A DNA stretch of 15,453 nucleotides from Dehalococcoidia bacterium (lineage in GTDB: Bacteria; Chloroflexota; Dehalococcoidia; JACVQG01). Positions 1-6,877 of the stretch are shown here, in pieces (position 1 is the first letter of the stretch; each line of letters opens with the position of its first letter). The stretch lies in the NCBI GenBank assembly GCA_015661045.1, contig JACVQG010000023.1:1-15453 (forward strand), given 5' to 3'. Position numbers and translations under genes: made by a program. The notes under the pieces were generated by a model. It was given only the letters and a program-made list of their open reading frames with translations, had not been told where the DNA came from and ran no database searches.

Positions 1-454
1 TCAAAACAGGGAGATCTTTGGCAACACTTTCTGCTCCACCACGTAAGATAAGGTCGCTGGTGCTTCCTGCTCCACCTATAAGAAATATGTCGGCGATCTG
101 TCCCTTCATGCTCTGTTCAACCAGGATTTTCTGAAGTAGCGTGCCTCCATTGCCCACCAGGTTATCTACGGAAATACCGTATGTTTTTCGGAATTCGTCT
201 GATATCCGTTTACCGACGTCAGCAATGAAACCCGTGGAATAAATGGTTACATTGCCTTCCTTCTTTGCCGCGGCTACTATCTTCGCCCAGGCATCATCTG
301 TTGCGCCGGCGGCAGGTGTTGCCCCGGGCGACGGAGAAGATATCGGAGCCGGCGTAGCTGGCGCTGGAGTAGGGGCCGGTTTAGGGGTGCATGATGCTGC
401 TATAAGCATCACAACTATTGTACATATCACCAGGATAATTCTGTTTTTAGGCAT
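1..454 (-). CDS. Extracellular solute-binding lipoprotein of an ABC transporter (partial, C-terminus outside window)
   Basis: The frame opens at an ATG on the minus strand (452-454) and is still open at base 1, so only about 151 N-terminal residues are present. It begins with MPKNRIILV, a hydrophobic stretch and a lipobox-like IAASC (Cys22). A Pro/Ala/Ser-rich linker follows to about residue 50, as expected for a lipid-anchored binding protein outside the membrane. The mature part starts DDAWAKIVAAAKKEGNVTIYS and continues with SDEFRKTYGI, the usual N-lobe of family 1 periplasmic-binding proteins of the iron(III)/thiamine type. AGGAG lies about 8 nt before the ATG, which supports this start. 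The bicupin gene is 78 bp upstream on the same strand, so the two may be co-transcribed and the ligand could be related to that enzyme's substrate (inference). The ligand itself cannot be read from the sequence, and no permease or ATPase gene is visible. Confidence 0.8.
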   Translation of the reverse strand, partial: MPKNRIILVICTIVVMLIAASCTPKPAPTPAPATPAPISSPSPGATPAAGATDDAWAKIVAAAKKEGNVTIYSTGFIADVGKRISDEFRKTYGISVDNLVGNGGTLLQKILVEQSMKGQIADIFLIGGAGSTSDLILRGGAESVAKDLPVL

Positions 455-483
455 TATGCATCTCTCCTGAAAGTTATTTATCA

Positions 484-501
484 ATTGAATCTTAATTCAA
501 T
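484..501. repeat. 7-bp perfect inverted repeat upstream of the solute-binding protein gene
   Basis: ATTGAAT at 484-490 and ATTCAAT at 495-501 form a perfect dyad with a 4-nt centre. It lies 30-47 bp upstream of the lipoprotein start and just past the bicupin stop. It has no T-run, so an operator is as likely as a weak terminator. This is seen in the sequence; the role is inferred. Confidence 0.35.
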
Positions 502-532
502 ATTACCATAGCGCTTTATGGGTGCAGTACGA

Positions 533-1615
533 TTATTTCCGCCATTCTCCAAGCGGTTTTGGCTTCATGCTCGATTTGGCCAACTCTGTTTTGAATATCT
601 TCATTATCTCAGGGCTTTCATTTGGATACTCTACTTGGTTGCCACCCTCTTCTATACTGGCATCGGCGCGGCCAATCACCGAAAAGTTAACTTTCATGTG
701 TCCCCAGGTCACGGCGAAATACCGGGCTGGATCTTTCCCCACATTGAAATGCTGGTGGAACCAGAAATCGGGAGGGACAAACATGCTATATTTTTTCCAG
801 TCAACTTTAGTCCGGGGTTTACCTTCATCCGGCCACAGGAGGGAATATCCAGTGCCATTTAAAATAATAACGTGGGCGCCGGGGCCGTGACGGTGGCCCT
901 TTTTATATGTTCCCACCGGAAACTCCGATATGTGGGGCTTCATGGTGTTGCCTGCCAGCTCAAACATGATATTGGTGCTGGCATATCCTCTCTCTTTCCA
1001 CGACTGCAAGGCATAGCTGAACACATTCGGTACGAAATTGGTCTCCCAGACCCTGTCCGCATACGCCTTTCCCTTCCCGGTAAAAGCGCCCTCCTCGCCG
1101 GCAAACCTATCTGAGAATTTGAATGGATTGTTCAATACGAAATCCGTATTGCGATATAAGTTGAAGCTCAGTGGCGCAGTAGTTATGGATACATACCTGG
1201 CCGGTTCCTTTCCCTGGCCGTTAAAGTGCTGGTACCAGGTGTTGATAGGTGGCGCAAAAAGGCTTCCCTCCTGCCATTCGAAGGTCTGCTTTTTCCCACC
1301 ATCTTGCCAGATAGTGGTAGCCCCACGCCCCTGGATTACCAGGACCGTTTCTTCGAATACGTGCTTTTGGGGTTTGAGGGCGCCACCCGGGGGTATCTCA
1401 CATACATAGCAGTCGCAACCCCCGCCGGTCCCATCCAGTTGGATGAACGATCCCTTACCACCCAAGCGCTTCCAGGGTTCTACAGGCACCGCTAGCAAAT
1501 CATCCACGTGGAAACCACGTTTGATAGGTACGCCTTCATTTTCCTGCCAGATTTCATAAGGTCCGCGTTTCTCCTCAATCCATTTGTCTCTCCAGTGTAC
1601 TTCCAGGTCAGTCAT
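533..1615 (-). CDS. Bicupin (double cupin domain) protein, possible metal-dependent dioxygenase-like enzyme
   Basis: The 360-residue product carries two cupin barrels. The first (about residues 60-150) has a GGALKPQKHVFEE segment and WYQHFN, giving His85, Glu88/89 and His130 as possible metal ligands. The usual first His of the HxH pair is missing. The second (about 215-310) has GTYKKGHRHGPGAHV and WFHQHFN, giving His241, His243, His248 and His287/His289; His248 stands roughly where the classical motif has Glu. Bicupins of this size include gentisate 1,2-dioxygenase-like and related soluble oxygenases or isomerases, but the sequence does not match one well enough to name a substrate. AGGAGGT sits 6 nt before the ATG, and a strong promoter lies about 50 bp upstream. 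The solute-binding lipoprotein gene follows 78 bp downstream. The cupin assignment is firm; the enzymatic role is open. Confidence 0.82.
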   Translation of the reverse strand: MTDLEVHWRDKWIEEKRGPYEIWQENEGVPIKRGFHVDDLLAVPVEPWKRLGGKGSFIQLDGTGGGCDCYVCEIPPGGALKPQKHVFEETVLVIQGRGATTIWQDGGKKQTFEWQEGSLFAPPINTWYQHFNGQGKEPARYVSITTAPLSFNLYRNTDFVLNNPFKFSDRFAGEEGAFTGKGKAYADRVWETNFVPNVFSYALQSWKERGYASTNIMFELAGNTMKPHISEFPVGTYKKGHRHGPGAHVIILNGTGYSLLWPDEGKPRTKVDWKKYSMFVPPDFWFHQHFNVGKDPARYFAVTWGHMKVNFSVIGRADASIEEGGNQVEYPNESPEIMKIFKTELAKSSMKPKPLGEWRK

Positions 1616-1663
1616 GGTAAACCTCCTGTTATTTCCATTTATTTTCGTGGGTAAATTGTGAAT

Positions 1664-1692
1664 ATTTTGCCATTAACTGGGGTTATTGTCAA
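1664..1692 (-). promoter_or_regulatory. Sigma70-type promoter of the bicupin gene
   Basis: On the minus strand a perfect -35 box TTGACA (1687-1692) is followed after 17 bp by CAAAAT (1664-1669, 4 of 6 consensus bases). Transcription would start near 1657, giving a leader of about 42 nt that contains the AGGAGGT ribosome site. Confidence 0.6.
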
Positions 1693-1743
1693 TGCGCTGA
1701 AATCGCAGGTTTCCTTTTTTACATTTGATAACCTCAACAAATT

Positions 1744-1771
1744 TTGATGGTTGTTTCAAGCGTGATAAAAT
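1744..1771 (+). promoter_or_regulatory. Possible promoter for the VOC gene
   Basis: TTGATG (1744-1749) and TAAAAT (1766-1771) are separated by 16 bp on the plus strand. The boxes are reasonable, but the leader to the VOC start would be about 255 nt and would run through the hairpin at 1922-1939. The call is therefore tentative. Confidence 0.3.
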
Positions 1772-1913
1772 ATTGATATAAACTCAAAATGCTATTCCTT
1801 CATCTTCACATGAAAAGAGGCCAAGGGAACTATTAAAATACTGTTATTTCCTGACTTATAACATTTAGTGTCTCAGGCATCAAAATGGCTTATACCTTTC
1901 TACCCCGCCCGGA

Positions 1914-1953
1914 GATCCTTCGTCCCGATGTATCGGGACTCCAGGATGACAGA
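1914..1953. repeat. Dispersed palindromic repeat with a perfect 8-bp hairpin
   Basis: GTCCCGAT (1922-1929) and ATCGGGAC (1932-1939) form a perfect stem with a 2-nt centre. The flanks AGATCCTTCG and CTCCAGGATGACAG resemble the edges of common intergenic repeats that end in GGATGACA or AATGACA. A related repeat family occurs at 2686-2780 and 3116-3146. Family membership is judged by eye. Confidence 0.5.
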
Positions 1954-2035
1954 TGATAAACGAACACGTGTCAATCCTGTCATTGATATGAACAACTATA
2001 CGGCAGCTTTAAAATAATCGCAAGGAGGAGCAGCA

Positions 2036-2617
2036 ATGAAGTTCAATGGAGTTAACCATCTGGCTATGGCCACAGGAGACATGGATAAGACCATCCGATT
2101 CTGGAGGGATTTGCTGGGCATGAGGCTGGTCGCCGGTCTGGGCCGGCGCGGCTACAGGCACTACTTTTTCCAGATCTCCGACACTGACCTCATCGCATTT
2201 TTTGAATGGTCGGAGGTTAAGCCGGTTCCAAACAAGAGCCACGGCCAGCCGGTGAGCGGCCCGTTCATCTTCGACCATGTTTCCTTTGGCGTCGAGACCG
2301 AGAACGATTTATGGGAGCTGAAGGACAAAATGGAGGCAGCGGGATGCTATGTGTCCGATGTGATTGACCACGGTTTCATCCACTCGATTTATGCCCATGA
2401 CCCGAATGGCATTCCCATCGAATTCTCTCACAACGTGGAGGGAATCGACATCCGGAAACAACCTCAGATGAGAGACGAGTCCGCCTCCAAAGTCACCCAG
2501 GAAGGGTCTGAGCCAAACACTGGCGTATGGCCGAAAGTTACCAGGCGCACCCCTGTGTCGGAAAGGGCTGTGTATCCGGGCGCAGGGAGCGAACTGTTCC
2601 ACGGGAAGAAGGGGTAG
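2036..2617 (+). CDS. VOC superfamily protein (glyoxalase/extradiol dioxygenase fold)
   Basis: The product has 193 residues. It opens with FNGVNHLAMATGDMDKTIRFW, the typical first beta-alpha module of vicinal-oxygen-chelate proteins, and the second module starts at FDHVSFGVE. Candidate metal ligands are His8, Glu57, His81 and Glu129 (in GIPIEFSH), matching the usual H/E/H/E set, so a metal-dependent lyase, isomerase or dioxygenase is likely. Residues 135-193 form a charged, probably flexible tail (MRDESASKVTQEGSEPNTG) with no recognised domain, making the protein longer than the usual 120-150 residues of one VOC domain. AAGGAGG lies about 7 nt before the ATG. The substrate cannot be told. The divergent bicupin gene and nearby hydrolase and dehydrogenase genes suggest a role in organic acid or aromatic breakdown (inference). 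Confidence 0.85.
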   Translation: MKFNGVNHLAMATGDMDKTIRFWRDLLGMRLVAGLGRRGYRHYFFQISDTDLIAFFEWSEVKPVPNKSHGQPVSGPFIFDHVSFGVETENDLWELKDKMEAAGCYVSDVIDHGFIHSIYAHDPNGIPIEFSHNVEGIDIRKQPQMRDESASKVTQEGSEPNTGVWPKVTRRTPVSERAVYPGAGSELFHGKKG

Positions 2618-2685
2618 GATGCAAGACAGAGGTATGAGATAGAGACAGTAGAATTAAAGGCGGAATGGTGGCCGCGATGTTTCTC

Positions 2686-2780
2686 ACCTGTCGTTGCGAG
2701 GCCCCCGCCGTGCGAGGCCGAAGCAATCCGTACCTGTGAGCAAGTGAACGGATTGCTTCGCTACGCTCGCAATGACAGGT
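2686..2780. repeat. Long nested inverted repeat of the TCATTGCGAG/GCAATCC family
   Basis: The outer arms ACCTGTCGTTGCGAG (2686-2700) and CTCGCAATGACAGGT (2766-2780) are inverted copies with one mismatch. The inner arms CGAAGCAATCCGT (2719-2731) and ACGGATTGCTTCG (2748-2760) are perfect 13-bp partners. The whole could fold into a long hairpin, or be read as two head-to-head copies of a dispersed intergenic repeat. It lies between the VOC stop and the convergent GIY-YIG gene, where it might also end transcripts. Confidence 0.8.
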
Positions 2781-2799
2781 GGTATTAACAAGCCACCTC

Positions 2800-3096
2800 T
2801 CAAATCTCGTCATACAGGTCCCGCCATTGAGGGTTCATGGACTCCACTAACCGATTTTTCTTAGCTCTGGAACCAGCCTTTAACTGCTTCTCCCGAAGAA
2901 TTGCTTCCTCAGGATCACCGAACATTTCGTAGTAGACCAGTTTGTCTATGTCGTACTTCTCGGCGAAGCCCATTACGAATTTCTCTTTGTGCTCCCACAC
3001 TCGCCTCTTCAGGTCGTTGGTTACACCTGTGTAAACAGCCACGTTGGTGCTATTGGCCAGGATGTATATGTAGTATTCCCTTTCTTCCCTTACCAT
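2800..3096 (-). CDS. Small GIY-YIG domain nuclease (UPF0213/YhbQ-like)
   Basis: The 98-residue product is essentially one GIY-YIG domain. YYIYILAN (8-15) takes the GIY position and VYTGVTNDLKRRVWEHK (21-37) supplies YIG (Tyr22-Thr23-Gly24), Arg31/32 and His36. Glu69 in AILREKQLK is the likely catalytic metal-binding Glu, followed by the usual end NPQWRDLYDEI. Such proteins cut DNA or RNA at one strand using a divalent metal; the target of stand-alone members is mostly unknown. The start at 3096 is chosen because GGAG lies 5 nt upstream. A longer frame to 3165 would translate the palindromic repeat at 3116-3146 into an AAKQS-type peptide and is probably not coding. The gene sits between repeats at 2686-2780 and 3116-3146, and begins 77 bp after the stop of the molybdenum hydroxylase gene on the same strand. 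Confidence 0.85.
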   Translation of the reverse strand: MVREEREYYIYILANSTNVAVYTGVTNDLKRRVWEHKEKFVMGFAEKYDIDKLVYYEMFGDPEEAILREKQLKAGSRAKKNRLVESMNPQWRDLYDEI

Positions 3097-3115
3097 CTTT
3101 CTCCCAGTCAGGAGT

Positions 3116-3146
3116 ACGGATTGCTTCGCTGCGCTCGCAACGACAG
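3116..3146. repeat. Single arm of the GCAATCC/TTGCGAG repeat
   Basis: ACGGATTGCTTCGCTGCGCT at 3116-3135 continues into CGCAACGACAG. It repeats, with few changes, the right half of the long repeat (2748-2778) in the same orientation. Together they bracket the GIY-YIG gene. Confidence 0.75.
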
Positions 3147-3173
3147 TATGCGTCCCCCGCTGCAAGACGAAGT

Positions 3174-5480
3174 CTACCCTCTTTTCTCCTTGATCCCCAA
3201 AAACACCCGCTCCGCCGTCATGGGCAACCGGGTTAGGCGCACGCCCACAGCGTCGTAGATGGCGTTGGCGATGGCCGGAGCGACAGGTATTATCGGCGGC
3301 TCGCCGATGCCTTTGGCCCCAAATGGCCCTGTCCTGGAGGGTATTTCCACTGTCTCCATCTGGACAGGTACAATATCGGACGTGGTGGGCATCCGGTAGT
3401 CACTCAGATTCGGATTCAACGACCGCCCTTTATCTATGACCACCTCTTCATATAAGGCATAACCCAGGCCCGCGGATACAGCCCCCTCAATCTGGCCCTC
3501 CACGTTCTGGGGGTGGATGGCAAAGCCCACATCATGGCTGGCAAAATACTTTAATACAGTTACCTGTCCTGTCTCTGGATCAACTTTCACTTGAACGGCA
3601 TGAGTGCCATGCATGGGCGCATCCAGCCAGTCTTCTTCACCCTTACCGGATGCCCCTTCAGTCCGGCGCAGCTCGGCCCCCGTGCCCAGGATTGGATAGC
3701 CTCGCTCGTCGATTGACAATGATGCCAGCTCAGCGATGGACAAACCTTTTTGGGTCTGGCCTCGCACATAAACTCGCCCACCGGCAACCACCAGGTCGCC
3801 GAGGGCTATCTTTAGTTTGCCGGCTGCCAAGTCTAAAAGCTGCTTACGGGCGTCTTCAGCAGCTAACCGGGCGCTATTGCCGACTCTTACTGTGGTGCGG
3901 CTGCCGCCGGTAGCAAACTCGTAGGGTGTGCCGTCGGTATCGGAGGCCACTATGGATACATCATCATAGTCTACACCCAGCACCTCAGCTACTATCTGGC
4001 ACAGGATGGTTATCGGGCCGCCGCCGCTCTCTGTAGCGCCAGTAATCAGGACAACCGTGCCGTCATCGTTGATTTTTACCCAGGCGCTGGAGGCATTGTT
4101 GCGCTTATCCCGCGAGATTCCTGATGCGGTAATGGGCATTCCTCCCCACTGACAGGAGGCGACACCCCAACCGGTGTTAATCTGGGGATGTTCTTTTTGC
4201 TCTTTACGTAAAAAGTCCTGAGTGCGTTTAAGCGTCTCTTTGATACCGGGATTAGCTATCCTGGCCCCGGTGGGGAGAAGGTCGCCTTCCTCTACGGCAT
4301 TATGCAGGCGGAACTCTACCGGGTCCATATTCAGTTTTCGGGCTACCATGTCCAGGTGGGACTCCAGGGCAAATACAGGCTGTGGCGCTGGAGGCGCTCG
4401 CATATGGCCGCGGGGGCTGTTGTTTGTGTACACTCGATGTGCCGTAATATCTATGTTGGGTATCCGGTAGGGGCCGTGGAGCAAGAAGCACGATGATGGC
4501 ATGTGGTCGGCCAGGTCGGCGTAAGCGCCGGCATCGTAGGTTATTTGCCCCTGAAAGGCTATCAGGGTTCCATCCTTTTTAGCGCCTATTTTTAAGTGGC
4601 TTTTAGTAGCGTCCCGCATAAAGGAAAAGCTCAGCTCCTCCTCCCGCGTCAGGGCCAGGCGAACCGGCTGCCCTGATTTCTGCGTCAGGACAACACAGAT
4701 AGGTTCAATCTGAGCTGTGCCTTTACCCCCGAAGTCGCCGCCCACCGTTGCGGCGATTATCCGCAGCCGAGACATCGGGATGTCCAGCCCTTCGCTCACC
4801 GACTGCCGGACGATGAATGGCGCCTTGGTGCTGGTCCATACTGTTATTTTGCCGGAGGCATCCATCGCTGCCGTCGTCTCGTGGGGCTGGATAAAGCCCT
4901 GGTGCACTACGGGTGTTGTATAATTATCCTCCCAGATAACGTCGCACTGCTTCCAGACAGCTTCCACATCGCCTTTTTTAAGGCTTGATTCCGATAGTAC
5001 GTTACCATGGGGGTGAAACTTGGGGGATTCACACTCATATTTAGCCAGGTCTTCATGGACAACGGGTGCGCCCGGTCTCTCTGCTTCCTCGATGCCAAAG
5101 ACTGGTGGCAGCTCTTCATACTCGACCGTGATAAGTCCCAGGGCCTCCTCGGCTGTCTCTTCATCCACCGCAGCTACCGCTGCCACCGGCTCGCCGATGT
5201 AGCGCACCTTGTCCCAGGCTAATATAGGGCGGTCCTTGACCCAGCGGCCGATACGGTGTCGAGGAGTATCGTTATAGGTAACGACTGCCTTTACTCCCGG
5301 AAGGGCGGCAGCGCGGCTGGTGTCTATTTTCAGGATGCGGGCGTGGGCGACGGGACTGCGCAGGATTTTCCCGATAAGCAAATCAGGGAAGAGATAATCA
5401 GCGCCATATCTGGCCTTTCCTGTTGCCTTATCCGCTACATCTTTCTTAATAACGCTATTACCCAGAACACGATATTCCAT
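3174..5480 (-). CDS. Xanthine dehydrogenase-family molybdopterin-binding (large) subunit
   Basis: This 768-residue protein has the length and layout of the molybdenum subunit of xanthine dehydrogenase, aldehyde oxidase and CoxL-like hydroxylases. The a/b hammerhead domain (about 18-130, GKARYGADY to ITVEYEELPPV) is followed by cofactor-binding segments GGDFGGKG (247-254), MRAPPAPQ (360-367), TGATESGGGPITI (480-492) and GAKGIGEPP (721-729). Glu727 is the expected catalytic glutamate. It lacks the CODH active-site loop AYRCSFR, so it is not form I CO dehydrogenase. The GGG at 486-488 stands where most relatives have GQG, whose Gln touches the cofactor. Partner FeS and FAD subunits are not adjacent on either side. 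The gene has its own strong promoter and a duplicated start region: a 13-bp tandem repeat places an out-of-frame ATG at the best distance from AAGGAG, and the real ATG is 13 nt later. The substrate, probably an N-heterocycle, aldehyde or aromatic thioester, cannot be determined. Confidence 0.92.
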   Translation of the reverse strand: MEYRVLGNSVIKKDVADKATGKARYGADYLFPDLLIGKILRSPVAHARILKIDTSRAAALPGVKAVVTYNDTPRHRIGRWVKDRPILAWDKVRYIGEPVAAVAAVDEETAEEALGLITVEYEELPPVFGIEEAERPGAPVVHEDLAKYECESPKFHPHGNVLSESSLKKGDVEAVWKQCDVIWEDNYTTPVVHQGFIQPHETTAAMDASGKITVWTSTKAPFIVRQSVSEGLDIPMSRLRIIAATVGGDFGGKGTAQIEPICVVLTQKSGQPVRLALTREEELSFSFMRDATKSHLKIGAKKDGTLIAFQGQITYDAGAYADLADHMPSSCFLLHGPYRIPNIDITAHRVYTNNSPRGHMRAPPAPQPVFALESHLDMVARKLNMDPVEFRLHNAVEEGDLLPTGARIANPGIKETLKRTQDFLRKEQKEHPQINTGWGVASCQWGGMPITASGISRDKRNNASSAWVKINDDGTVVLITGATESGGGPITILCQIVAEVLGVDYDDVSIVASDTDGTPYEFATGGSRTTVRVGNSARLAAEDARKQLLDLAAGKLKIALGDLVVAGGRVYVRGQTQKGLSIAELASLSIDERGYPILGTGAELRRTEGASGKGEEDWLDAPMHGTHAVQVKVDPETGQVTVLKYFASHDVGFAIHPQNVEGQIEGAVSAGLGYALYEEVVIDKGRSLNPNLSDYRMPTTSDIVPVQMETVEIPSRTGPFGAKGIGEPPIIPVAPAIANAIYDAVGVRLTRLPMTAERVFLGIKEKRG

Positions 5481-5493
5481 AGCGATATTCCAT
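5458..5493 (-). other. 11-codon overlapping mini-ORF at the molybdenum hydroxylase start
   Basis: An ATG at 5493 starts a frame (MEYRYGISCSG) that stops with TAA at 5458-5460, inside the hydroxylase gene in another frame. AAGGAG (5500-5505) is 6 nt from this ATG but 19 nt from the hydroxylase ATG at 5480. Ribosomes may load here first, which would lower or couple expression of the main gene. The frame and distances are seen; the effect is inferred. Confidence 0.4.
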
Positions 5494-5495
5494 AG
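5470..5495. repeat. Perfect 13-bp tandem duplication over a start codon
   Basis: CTATGGAATATCG (minus-strand reading) occurs twice without a gap, at 5483-5495 and 5470-5482. Each copy carries an ATG. Only the downstream one opens the hydroxylase frame. Confidence 0.9.
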
Positions 5496-5575
5496 TTAGC
5501 TCCTTGGAGGTATTTAAAAGGCGCTCTCTCTGAAAGGAACGAACAGGTAATAATTGCTGACTATTTAGTTTCTGA

Positions 5576-5604
5576 ATTGTAGTTGGGGAGTGCATTACTG
5601 TCAA
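5576..5604 (-). promoter_or_regulatory. Strong sigma70-type promoter of the molybdenum hydroxylase gene
   Basis: On the minus strand TTGACA (5599-5604) and TACAAT (5576-5581) are exactly 17 bp apart, matching 6/6 and 5/6 consensus bases. Transcription from near 5569 would give a leader of about 75-90 nt. Confidence 0.7.
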
Positions 5605-5672
5605 GGGGGGCGCACAGGGATGTTATTTAAACTTTGGAAGGTATATTGACCGGCACGCTCGATTTGGTTCTC

Positions 5673-5702
5673 TTGACATCAGGTGTGGTAATGGGGTATC
5701 CT
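5673..5702 (+). promoter_or_regulatory. Promoter of the dienelactone hydrolase-like gene
   Basis: TTGACA (5673-5678) and TATCCT (5697-5702) are 18 bp apart on the plus strand, about 30 bp before the ATG. The -10 box matches only 4 of 6 bases. It is divergent from the hydroxylase promoter about 70 bp away. Confidence 0.45.
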
Positions 5703-5729
5703 CTGGGCTATCAGGCTTAAGGAGGAACT

Positions 5730-6500
5730 ATGTGGAACCAGTTCAAAACCGATGCGTACGAGGGTTTGCTCGCAGAAACGATTAGCATCAAGGGGCACAA
5801 GGGAGATATGATTAATGCCTACATGGCGCGGCCCCTCGGGCCGGGTCCTTTCCCCGGTATTGTTCTCGTTCATCACCTTCCCGGGTGGGATGAGTTTTAC
5901 AGGGAAACAGCGCGCCGGTTTGCCCATCACGGCTATGTAGTCCTGTGTCCAAATATGTTCTTTCGTTTCGGCCATGGGACACCGGAGGAGGTAGCCGCCC
6001 GGGGACGGGCGCAAGGGGGCGTGCCCGATGACAGCGTGGTAGGTGATTGCGAAGCGGCTATGCAGTATTTGAAGTCGCTTCCTAACAGCAACGGCAAGGT
6101 GGGCATCATAGGCACCTGCTCCGGCGGCCGTCACGCATTCCTGGTAGCCTGCCGTGTAACCGGGTTCAACGCTATTGTGGACTGCTGGGGTGGGCGTGTG
6201 GTTATGTCAAAGGAAGAGCTGACGGCGCAAACCCCTGTGGCGGCAATTGACTACACCAAAGACCTGTCATGTCCTTTGCTGGGTCTTTTTGGAAACGAGG
6301 ACCAGAATCCATCGCCGGAACACGTTAACCGCCTGGAGGCAGAACTGAAGAAGCATGGTAAGGTCCACGACTTTCACCGGTACGACGGCGCGGGACACGG
6401 CTTCTGGTATTATGACCGGGCCGCCTACCGCCCCCAGCAAGCAATGGATGCCTGGCAAAAAGTTTTTGCTTTCTTTGGCCGGCAACTGCAGGGCGGATGA
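5730..6500 (+). CDS. Dienelactone hydrolase-family alpha/beta hydrolase
   Basis: The 256-residue product has the alpha/beta hydrolase order of dienelactone hydrolases. PGIVLVHHLPGWDEF (42-56) forms the oxyanion-side strand, and GTCSGGRHA (128-136) is the nucleophile elbow with Cys130, the Cys typical of this family in place of Ser. The strand LLGLFGNEDQNPSPEH carries Asp191, and YDGAGHGF carries His223, completing a Cys/Asp/His triad. Family members open cyclic enol-lactones made during chloroaromatic or catechol breakdown, though many homologues act on other esters. A short N-terminal extension (1-25) precedes the core. AAGGAGG lies 4 nt before the ATG. The gene is divergent from the molybdenum hydroxylase, with separate promoters between them, and is cytoplasmic with no signal peptide. 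The family call is firm; the natural substrate is not known. Confidence 0.9.
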   Translation: MWNQFKTDAYEGLLAETISIKGHKGDMINAYMARPLGPGPFPGIVLVHHLPGWDEFYRETARRFAHHGYVVLCPNMFFRFGHGTPEEVAARGRAQGGVPDDSVVGDCEAAMQYLKSLPNSNGKVGIIGTCSGGRHAFLVACRVTGFNAIVDCWGGRVVMSKEELTAQTPVAAIDYTKDLSCPLLGLFGNEDQNPSPEHVNRLEAELKKHGKVHDFHRYDGAGHGFWYYDRAAYRPQQAMDAWQKVFAFFGRQLQGG

Positions 6501-6626
6501 TGTCCGGCGGACTGCCGTTCAAAAGTAGTCTCCCTGGGTGAAATTGAAAAGGCGTCTAATTGGAAGTCCAATAAAGACCGTCCAGAGCGCTTGCACAAAC
6601 TCTGGCTGCGGAATATGAGAGGTAAC

Positions 6627-6875
6627 ATGGCATCTCTGCAATTTATTATAGATAGCATATGCGCGAACTTCACAGTGGACGCTATGTATGAGTTGGTGAA
6701 GGTGCGGCTAAAGGAGGGGCCTGTCCCGCTAGGAGAGATCGCGCGGGATGTACGGTGCAAGGACCGCACGCTGGACTTCGATAGCTCGAAACAGCTTGCG
6801 GAGGCTGCTTTAGAAGCCCTGGCGCAGCGCGGCGATGTAATAATAGATGGTGACTGTGTCTCGCTACCAGGATAA
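6627..6875 (+). CDS. Small protein of unknown function, possible winged-helix-like fold
   Basis: The start at 6627 gives 82 residues and is preferred because AGAGG lies 4 nt upstream. In-frame ATGs at 6615 and 6591 would extend it by 4 or 12 residues and have no such site. The sequence is mostly helical (ASLQFIIDSICANFTVDAMYELVKVRLKEG), with VPLGEIARDVRC and a terminal GDVIIDGDCVSLPG that looks like a beta-hairpin wing. This layout suggests a small winged-helix domain, but no family is recognised. It follows the hydrolase gene by 126 bp on the same strand and converges on the flavoprotein gene, with a possible two-way terminator between them. Codon use is ordinary for the window. It may be a regulator or adaptor, or an uncharacterised protein. 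Confidence 0.6.
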   Translation: MASLQFIIDSICANFTVDAMYELVKVRLKEGPVPLGEIARDVRCKDRTLDFDSSKQLAEAALEALAQRGDVIIDGDCVSLPG

Positions 6876-6877
6876 GT

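Larger units (their letters stand above)
1616..2035. other. Intergenic control region between the divergent bicupin and VOC genes
   Basis: These 420 bp contain no convincing gene. They hold the bicupin promoter (minus strand), a weaker possible plus-strand promoter near 1744-1771, and a repeat-like segment around 1914-1953 with a perfect 8-bp hairpin. The VOC ribosome site AAGGAGG (about 2022-2028) lies at the right end. Confidence 0.6.

Noticed and set aside
2538..2813. A 91-codon minus-strand frame downstream of the VOC gene
   Set aside because: Much of it is translated palindromic repeat, giving a CERSEAI-type peptide that is a known false-gene pattern, and the rest is antisense to the VOC gene end.
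2686..3146. CRISPR array
   Set aside because: The repeats are palindromic, irregularly spaced and enclose a gene. There are no regular spacers or cas genes.
2800..3165. A longer version of the GIY-YIG gene starting at 3165
   Set aside because: The extra 23 residues are a translation of the dispersed repeat at 3116-3146. The ATG at 3096 has a GGAG at the right distance.
3174..5480. Form I CO dehydrogenase large subunit (coxL)
   Set aside because: The diagnostic AYRCSFR active-site loop is absent and coxS/coxM are not adjacent.
5679..6134. A 151-codon minus-strand frame over the start of the hydrolase gene
   Set aside because: It mirrors the coding strand of a clear hydrolase and shows no domain of its own.
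6559..6572. ATTGGA/TCCAAT palindrome upstream of the small unknown gene
   Set aside because: A 6-bp dyad without a matching promoter or second copy is too weak to call as an operator.
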